64,000 bases of DNA, taken from contig CANFXW010000004.1 in assembly GCA_947451145.1 (NCBI GenBank), positions 62,001 through 126,000 on the forward strand. Reading direction: 5' to 3'. Below, in pieces: positions 60,107 through 64,000 of this stretch; within the stretch, counting starts at the first letter, position 1; each line of letters opens with the position of its first letter. Origin of the DNA: Sphingomonadaceae bacterium (GTDB taxonomy: Bacteria; Pseudomonadota; Alphaproteobacteria; Sphingomonadales; Sphingomonadaceae). The notes beneath the pieces were generated by a model, which ran no database searches, was not told the origin of the DNA, and was given only the letters and a program-made list of their open reading frames with translations. The translations under genes were made by a program, and so were the position numbers.

Positions 60107-61306
60107 CTAACTCAACCGGTCCCGGAACGTTTCCCAGCTGAACCGCTTCACGCAATCGAGCACGTCACTTTCGCTGTCCCACAGCCAGATCGAGGGCAGC
60201 GGAACGCCGTTGAAGGTGGTGGTTTTGACCATCGAATAGTGCGCCTGATCGAGGAAGGCGAAGCGCTGGCCGGGTTCGGCTGGCACCGGCAGGCGGTAAT
60301 CGCCGATCACGTCACCCGCGAGGCAGCTTGGCCCGCCCAGACGCACGGCACCGCCCTGCCCCTCATCGATGATCTCGTCATCCAGCACCGCTTCGCCGAG
60401 CATCGCCGGGCGGTAGGGCGCTTCGATCACATCGGGCATGTGGCAGGTGGCGGAAATGTCGGTGATGGCGACCGGCATGCCGTTGTCCTGCACATCGAGC
60501 AGCGTGCCGACGAGAATTCCGGCGTCGAGCGCCACGGCCTCGCCGGGTTCGAGGTAGATTTCGGCGCCCGTATCGTCCTGCATATCGATCAGGAACTGCA
60601 CCAGTTCATCGCGTTGATAATCGGCGCGGGTGATGTGGTGGCCGCCGCCGAGATTGAGCCATTTGAACTGGCCGAAGAAGGGTTCGAGATAGTCAAAGGC
60701 GACATCCCAGGTGCGCTTGAGCGGCTCCAGATCCTGCTCGCACAGGGTGTGCATGTGGAGGCCGTCGATCAGATCGATGTGCTCTTGGGTGAGCTGGTCA
60801 ATCGGGAAGCCAAGCCGCGAATGCGGGGCGCAGGGATCATAACGCGGCACCTCACCTTCGGGGTGCAAGGGATTGATCCGAAGGCCAATATCAAAGTGAT
60901 CTCCGCGCGCCCTCGCCGCCGCGATGATCGCGCTGCAGCGGATGATCTGGTCGGGCGAATTGAAGATCACATGATCGGAAATACGGAGGATCTCGTCGAG
61001 GTCTTCGGGCTTGTAGGCGGCCGAGTAGGTGGCGATTTCGCCGTCATAGAACTCGCCCGCCAGCCGCGCTTCCCATAGGCCGGATGTGCAGACGCCATCG
61101 AGATATTCGCCGATGATCGGCGCGACCGACCACATCGAAAAAGCCTTCAGCGCGGCGAGCACCTTGATCCCGGCGCGGTCGCGAATGTCGGCCAGCACCG
61201 CAAGGTTGGCGCGCAGCTTCGCCACGTCCACCACAAAGGCAGGGCTGTCCACGCGGTGGAGGTCAAAGTGGGCAAATGCGCCCGGATCGCCGGCTTTGGT
61301 TTCCAT
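60107..61306 (-). CDS. nspC: Carboxynorspermidine decarboxylase
   Basis: This PLP enzyme of the alanine-racemase-fold decarboxylases makes norspermidine or spermidine from the carboxy form. The 399-residue protein has the PLP lysine Lys54 in VLAALKAFSMWSV, the glycine loop WLNLGGGHHITRADY and SATCHMPDVIEAPYRP. ATG 61306 is chosen: the open frame upstream (to 61366) reads GSRFRGNDEG, which is a translated intergenic repeat. It forms a two-gene polyamine operon with the synthase (dehydrogenase) gene upstream. Confidence 0.92.
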   Translation of the reverse strand: METKAGDPGAFAHFDLHRVDSPAFVVDVAKLRANLAVLADIRDRAGIKVLAALKAFSMWSVAPIIGEYLDGVCTSGLWEARLAGEFYDGEIATYSAAYKPEDLDEILRISDHVIFNSPDQIIRCSAIIAAARARGDHFDIGLRINPLHPEGEVPRYDPCAPHSRLGFPIDQLTQEHIDLIDGLHMHTLCEQDLEPLKRTWDVAFDYLEPFFGQFKWLNLGGGHHITRADYQRDELVQFLIDMQDDTGAEIYLEPGEAVALDAGILVGTLLDVQDNGMPVAITDISATCHMPDVIEAPYRPAMLGEAVLDDEIIDEGQGGAVRLGGPSCLAGDVIGDYRLPVPAEPGQRFAFLDQAHYSMVKTTTFNGVPLPSIWLWDSESDVLDCVKRFSWETFRDRLS

Positions 61307-61314
61307 TACACCCT

Positions 61315-61404
61315 CGTCATTCCCGCGAAAGCGGGAACCCATCTCCTGCCTTGGCGGCCAGATCAACCCTCTGGAGATGGGTCCCCGCTTTCGCGGGGAT
61401 GACG
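61315..61404. repeat. Palindromic repeat pair inside the polyamine operon
   Basis: The arm 61315-61346 (starting CGTCATTCCCGCGAAAGCGG) pairs with 61373-61404 with few mismatches, across a 26-base loop. It lies between the synthase stop and the nspC start on the minus strand, so the hairpin will be in the shared transcript. Its sequence is of the widespread CGTCATTCCCGCGAAAGCGG type. Confidence 0.85.
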
Positions 61405-61429
61405 GTATTTTGTTTGCGTGGCCGTGGCC

Positions 61430-62641
61430 TCAAAAATCCACCGGCCCGCTCAATTCCTTCACCTGCCACGGCAGGCCATGCTTGTTGAGCATATCCATGA
61501 ACGGATCGGGGTCCATCTGCTCCATGTTGAACACGCCCTCACCTGTCCACGCGCCCGTCAGCATCATGGCCGCGCCGATCATGGCGGGGACGCCGGTGGT
61601 GTAGGAGATCGCCTGGTTGCCGGTTTCGGCATAGGCCTCTTCGTGGTCGCAGATCTGGTAGATGTAGAAGGTCTTGTCGCCCGAGCCATCGAGCGCCTCA
61701 CCGGTGGCGATGTCACCGATGTTGGTCTTGCCCTTGGTCGTCGGCCCCAGCGTTTCGGGCTTGGGCAGCACGGCGGCGAGGAACTGCAGGGGCACGATCT
61801 GCTGGCCCTGATATTCGATAGGTTCAATGCCGATCATGCCGACGTTCTTCAGCACGGTCAGGTGGTTGATATAGGCATCGCCAAAGGTCATCCAGAAGCG
61901 GCCGCGCTCCAGCTCGGGGATGAACTTCGCGAGGCTTTCCAGCTCCTCGTGGTACATCATGTACATGTTCTTGGGGCCGACAGCGTCGAAGTCGAAGGCC
62001 ACTTTCTTCGACAGCGGCGGGGTTTCGACGAACTGGCCGTTCTCCCAGTGCCGGGCATTGGCGGTGACTTCGCGGATGTTGATTTCCGGGTTGAAGTTGG
62101 TGGCAAAGGCCTGACCATGATCGCCGCCGTTGCAATCGAGAATGTCGAGGCTGCGAATGGTCTTCAGCTTGTGCTTCTTTAGCCACATGGCGAAAACCGA
62201 GGTCACGCCCGGATCAAAGCCCGATCCCAGCAGTGCCATGATGCCGCGCTCCTTGAAGCGGTCATGCAGGTTCCACTGCCACGAGTATTCGAACTTCGCG
62301 ACGTCCTTCGGCTCGTAATTCGCCGTATCGAGGTAAGGCACGCCGGTGTTCAGGCAGGCCTCCATGATCGTCAGATCCTGATAGGGCAGCGCCAGATTGA
62401 CCACCAGCTTCGGGCCGATCCGCTCGATCAGCGCGGAGAGCGCAGGCACGTCTTCGGCATCGATGGCATAGGTCGCCACATCCACCCCGCAGCGCGCCTT
62501 CACCGATTCGGCAATGGCATCGCACTTGGCAAGCGTGCGGCTGGCGAGGTGAATCTCGCTGAAAATGTCAGGATTGAAGGCCATCTTGTGGACACAGACC
62601 GAGCTGACCCCACCTGCACCGATCACCAGAACCTTGCTCAA
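61430..62641 (-). CDS. Carboxynorspermidine synthase (saccharopine dehydrogenase family)
   Basis: This joins diaminopropane or putrescine with aspartate semialdehyde, using NADPH, to give the substrate of NspC. The 403-residue protein reads LSKVLVIGAGGVSSVCVHKM (Rossmann loop), PYLDTANYEPKD and LGSGFDPGVTSVFAMW. TTG 62641 is preferred, with AGGAGA 5 bases upstream; the next in-frame option at 62662 lacks a ribosome site. With nspC it forms the alternative spermidine route common in bacteria lacking SpeD-SpeE. Confidence 0.92.
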   Translation of the reverse strand: MSKVLVIGAGGVSSVCVHKMAFNPDIFSEIHLASRTLAKCDAIAESVKARCGVDVATYAIDAEDVPALSALIERIGPKLVVNLALPYQDLTIMEACLNTGVPYLDTANYEPKDVAKFEYSWQWNLHDRFKERGIMALLGSGFDPGVTSVFAMWLKKHKLKTIRSLDILDCNGGDHGQAFATNFNPEINIREVTANARHWENGQFVETPPLSKKVAFDFDAVGPKNMYMMYHEELESLAKFIPELERGRFWMTFGDAYINHLTVLKNVGMIGIEPIEYQGQQIVPLQFLAAVLPKPETLGPTTKGKTNIGDIATGEALDGSGDKTFYIYQICDHEEAYAETGNQAISYTTGVPAMIGAAMMLTGAWTGEGVFNMEQMDPDPFMDMLNKHGLPWQVKELSGPVDF

Positions 62642-62703
62642 AGCCCATCTCCTAATGGCCAAAACCGATATACGGCCGAAGGGCGCTCATATAGGCTGCT
62701 GGC

Positions 62704-63681
62704 ATGACTACTCAAGGACAACGCAACCCCACCGCCGAAGGTGTCGCCCGCGCGGCGGCGAAGCTGGCTGAATTCTTGCCCGAAACGCCTTTGCTCGAGG
62801 CGCGCATCGGTGGTGCCACTGTGTGGTGCAAGGCGGAGTGCCTGCAGCCCATCGGTGCGTTCAAGATCAGGGGGGCATGGCACCGCCTGTCTGACCTTTC
62901 AGCAGAGGAACGCGCGCGCGGCGTGGTGGGGGTTTCCAGCGGTAACCACGCGCAAGGCGTCGCCTGGGCAGCGCGGAAGCTGGGGATCACGGCGGCGATT
63001 GTCATGCCGGTGGATGCCCCTGCGGTGAAGCTCGCCAACACCCGCGCGCTCGGGGCCGAGATTGTGCTCTATGACCGCCCCGGCGGCGAGGATCGCGATG
63101 CCGTGGCCGAAAAGCTGTGCAAGGAACGCGGCGCAACGCTGGTCCACGCCTTTGCCGATCCGTGGGTGATCGAGGGACAGGGAACTGTCGGGCTGGAAGC
63201 GGCCCGGCAGCTAAGCCAGCGCGGGATCGAGCCGCCCACCCGGGTAGTCACCCCCTGCGGTGGTGGCGGTCTGACAGCGGGCTTGGCGCTCGCCCTGCCT
63301 GATGCCGAGATCGTGCCGGTTGAGCCCGAAGGCTGGGACGACGTGCGGATCAGTCTAGAAGCTGGAGCGATCGTGCCGGTGGCGGACACGTCATTCGCCA
63401 CCGCCTGCGATGCGCTGCAAACTCCCGCCACCCGGCCGATCAACTTCGCCGTGCTGAAGGCGCGCGTGCCGTTCGGCCTGATGGTCACCCCGGCCGAGAT
63501 CCGCGCGGCGCAGCGCTGGGTCTTCAGCGAGCTCAGGCTGGTGGTCGAACCCGGCGGAGCGGCGGCGCTGGCGGCGGCGCTGGCGGGCAAGGTGGCGCTG
63601 GATGGTCGCACGGTGATCGTGCTTTCAGGCGGCAACACCGATCCGGCGAGCTTTGCCAAAGTGCTGGCGTCAACGGACTGA
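62704..63681 (+). CDS. Threonine/serine dehydratase (PLP, fold type II)
   Basis: This 325-residue enzyme has the PLP lysine Lys54 in GAFKIRGAWHRL, the phosphate-binding loop SSGNHAQGVAWAARKLG and TPCGGGGLTAGLALA. It is short and lacks a C-terminal ACT regulatory domain, so it is a catabolic threonine/serine dehydratase or serine-racemase-like enzyme rather than feedback-regulated IlvA. It is divergent from the polyamine operon. Confidence 0.9.
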   Translation: MTTQGQRNPTAEGVARAAAKLAEFLPETPLLEARIGGATVWCKAECLQPIGAFKIRGAWHRLSDLSAEERARGVVGVSSGNHAQGVAWAARKLGITAAIVMPVDAPAVKLANTRALGAEIVLYDRPGGEDRDAVAEKLCKERGATLVHAFADPWVIEGQGTVGLEAARQLSQRGIEPPTRVVTPCGGGGLTAGLALALPDAEIVPVEPEGWDDVRISLEAGAIVPVADTSFATACDALQTPATRPINFAVLKARVPFGLMVTPAEIRAAQRWVFSELRLVVEPGGAAALAAALAGKVALDGRTVIVLSGGNTDPASFAKVLASTD

Positions 63682-63684
63682 AAT

Positions 63685-63825
63685 CCTCCCCCTTGGGGGA
63701 GGGGGACCATGCGAAGCATGGTGGTGGGGTACGCGCGAGTGTTCCTGACGGTGCTGACCAGAGGGGTCAGGAACACTCGCCTGTACCCCTCCACCACTAC
63801 GTGGTCCCCCTCCCCTGCAGGGAGG
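63685..63825. repeat. Long palindromic intergenic repeat, copy 2
   Basis: A nearly continuous 141-bp imperfect palindrome: CCTCCC/GGGAGG, GGGGGACCA/TGGTCCCCC, GGTGGTGGGGTAC/GTACCCCTCCACC and CGAGTGTTCCTGAC/GTCAGGAACACTCG pair in order around a short core. The core matches that of the repeat at 45832-46006. It starts 3 bp after the dehydratase stop. Confidence 0.88.
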
Positions 63826-63895
63826 AAAGGTTGCAATTGACAATCTAATCCCGCCGAAGCAGTCTCCGCCCCAAGAAAAGCAAGGGGGAAAGGTT

Positions 63896-64000
63896 ATGGA
63901 AGCCAAGATGCTGGCACCGGCTGCAGTGCTGATTGTCTGGACGATGATCGTCATGCTGTGGATGACAGTCACCCGGTTCGCCGCACTTTCGAAATCCGGC
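63896..64000 (+). CDS. MAPEG-family membrane protein, N-terminal part (runs off window)
   Basis: ATG 63896 opens a frame to the right edge (35 codons): MEAKMLAPAAVLIVWTMIVM and further hydrophobic residues ending TRFAALSKSG. This matches the first helix of bacterial MAPEG proteins (membrane-associated eicosanoid/glutathione metabolism family). AAAGG lies 4-8 bases before the ATG. The rest, including the glutathione-binding motif, is outside the window. Confidence 0.75.
   Translation, partial: MEAKMLAPAAVLIVWTMIVMLWMTVTRFAALSKSG

Overview
This window looks like chromosomal DNA from an alphaproteobacterium, most likely Sphingomonadales (Erythrobacter/Novosphingobium-like). The evidence is a GC-rich composition, a LOV-HTH regulator closely resembling EL222 of Erythrobacter litoralis, the alphaproteobacterial order pckA-chvI-chvG-hprK-rapZ-EIIA-ptsH, and several palindromic intergenic repeats of a kind common in sphingomonads. 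No rRNA, complete tRNA or CRISPR array was found.

Layout. 1-2.2 kb is an accessory edge: the start of a heme peroxidase running off the window, a decayed serine recombinase fused to the tail of an IS6-type transposase, and a repeat. 2.2-7.1 kb is a compact light-response module of two divergent transcripts: a LOV-HTH regulator, photolyase and SDR on the plus strand, and a HIG1-type membrane protein, GTP cyclohydrolase I and a renalase-like flavoprotein on the minus strand. 7.1-13.1 kb holds integrase debris, an ADP-forming acyl-CoA ligase, an amidohydrolase-fold protein and a Rieske oxygenase with a divergent IclR regulator, then about 700 bp of decayed DNA containing a tRNA-Ser-like 3' end.

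13.1-26.0 kb is a complete assimilatory nitrate cluster: nasT-nasS, an opposed PP2C/Ser-Thr kinase gene, a NarK-type transporter, a porin, nirB-nirD-nasA and cobA. Two leaders (14.93-15.11 kb and 19.56-19.74 kb) each carry two hairpins with A1/G4 hexaloops followed by a mutually exclusive terminator, the hallmark of ANTAR antitermination by NasT. The second leader precedes nirB as expected. The first fires into the antisense strand of the kinase gene, 1.8 kb before narK; this arrangement is the most interesting feature of the window.

26.2-39.2 kb has an FnrL-type regulator and then a probable catabolic region: a CoA ligase, a three-subunit molybdenum hydroxylase with a MoaD-like protein, an alcohol dehydrogenase, a 3-dehydroquinate-synthase-like cyclase, an LLM flavoprotein, an NTF2-like protein and three SDRs. 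Its substrate is unknown. From 39.2 kb on the DNA is mostly housekeeping: rnhB, a GNAT, DUF1285, Nudix and cca, a low-GC orphan gene, parC, ferredoxin and cysteine desulfurase, a DUF885 hydrolase, pckA, the ChvG/ChvI-HprK-RapZ-PTS block, an rRNA/tRNA methyltransferase, rmuC, the carboxynorspermidine polyamine pair, a threonine/serine dehydratase and the start of a MAPEG protein.
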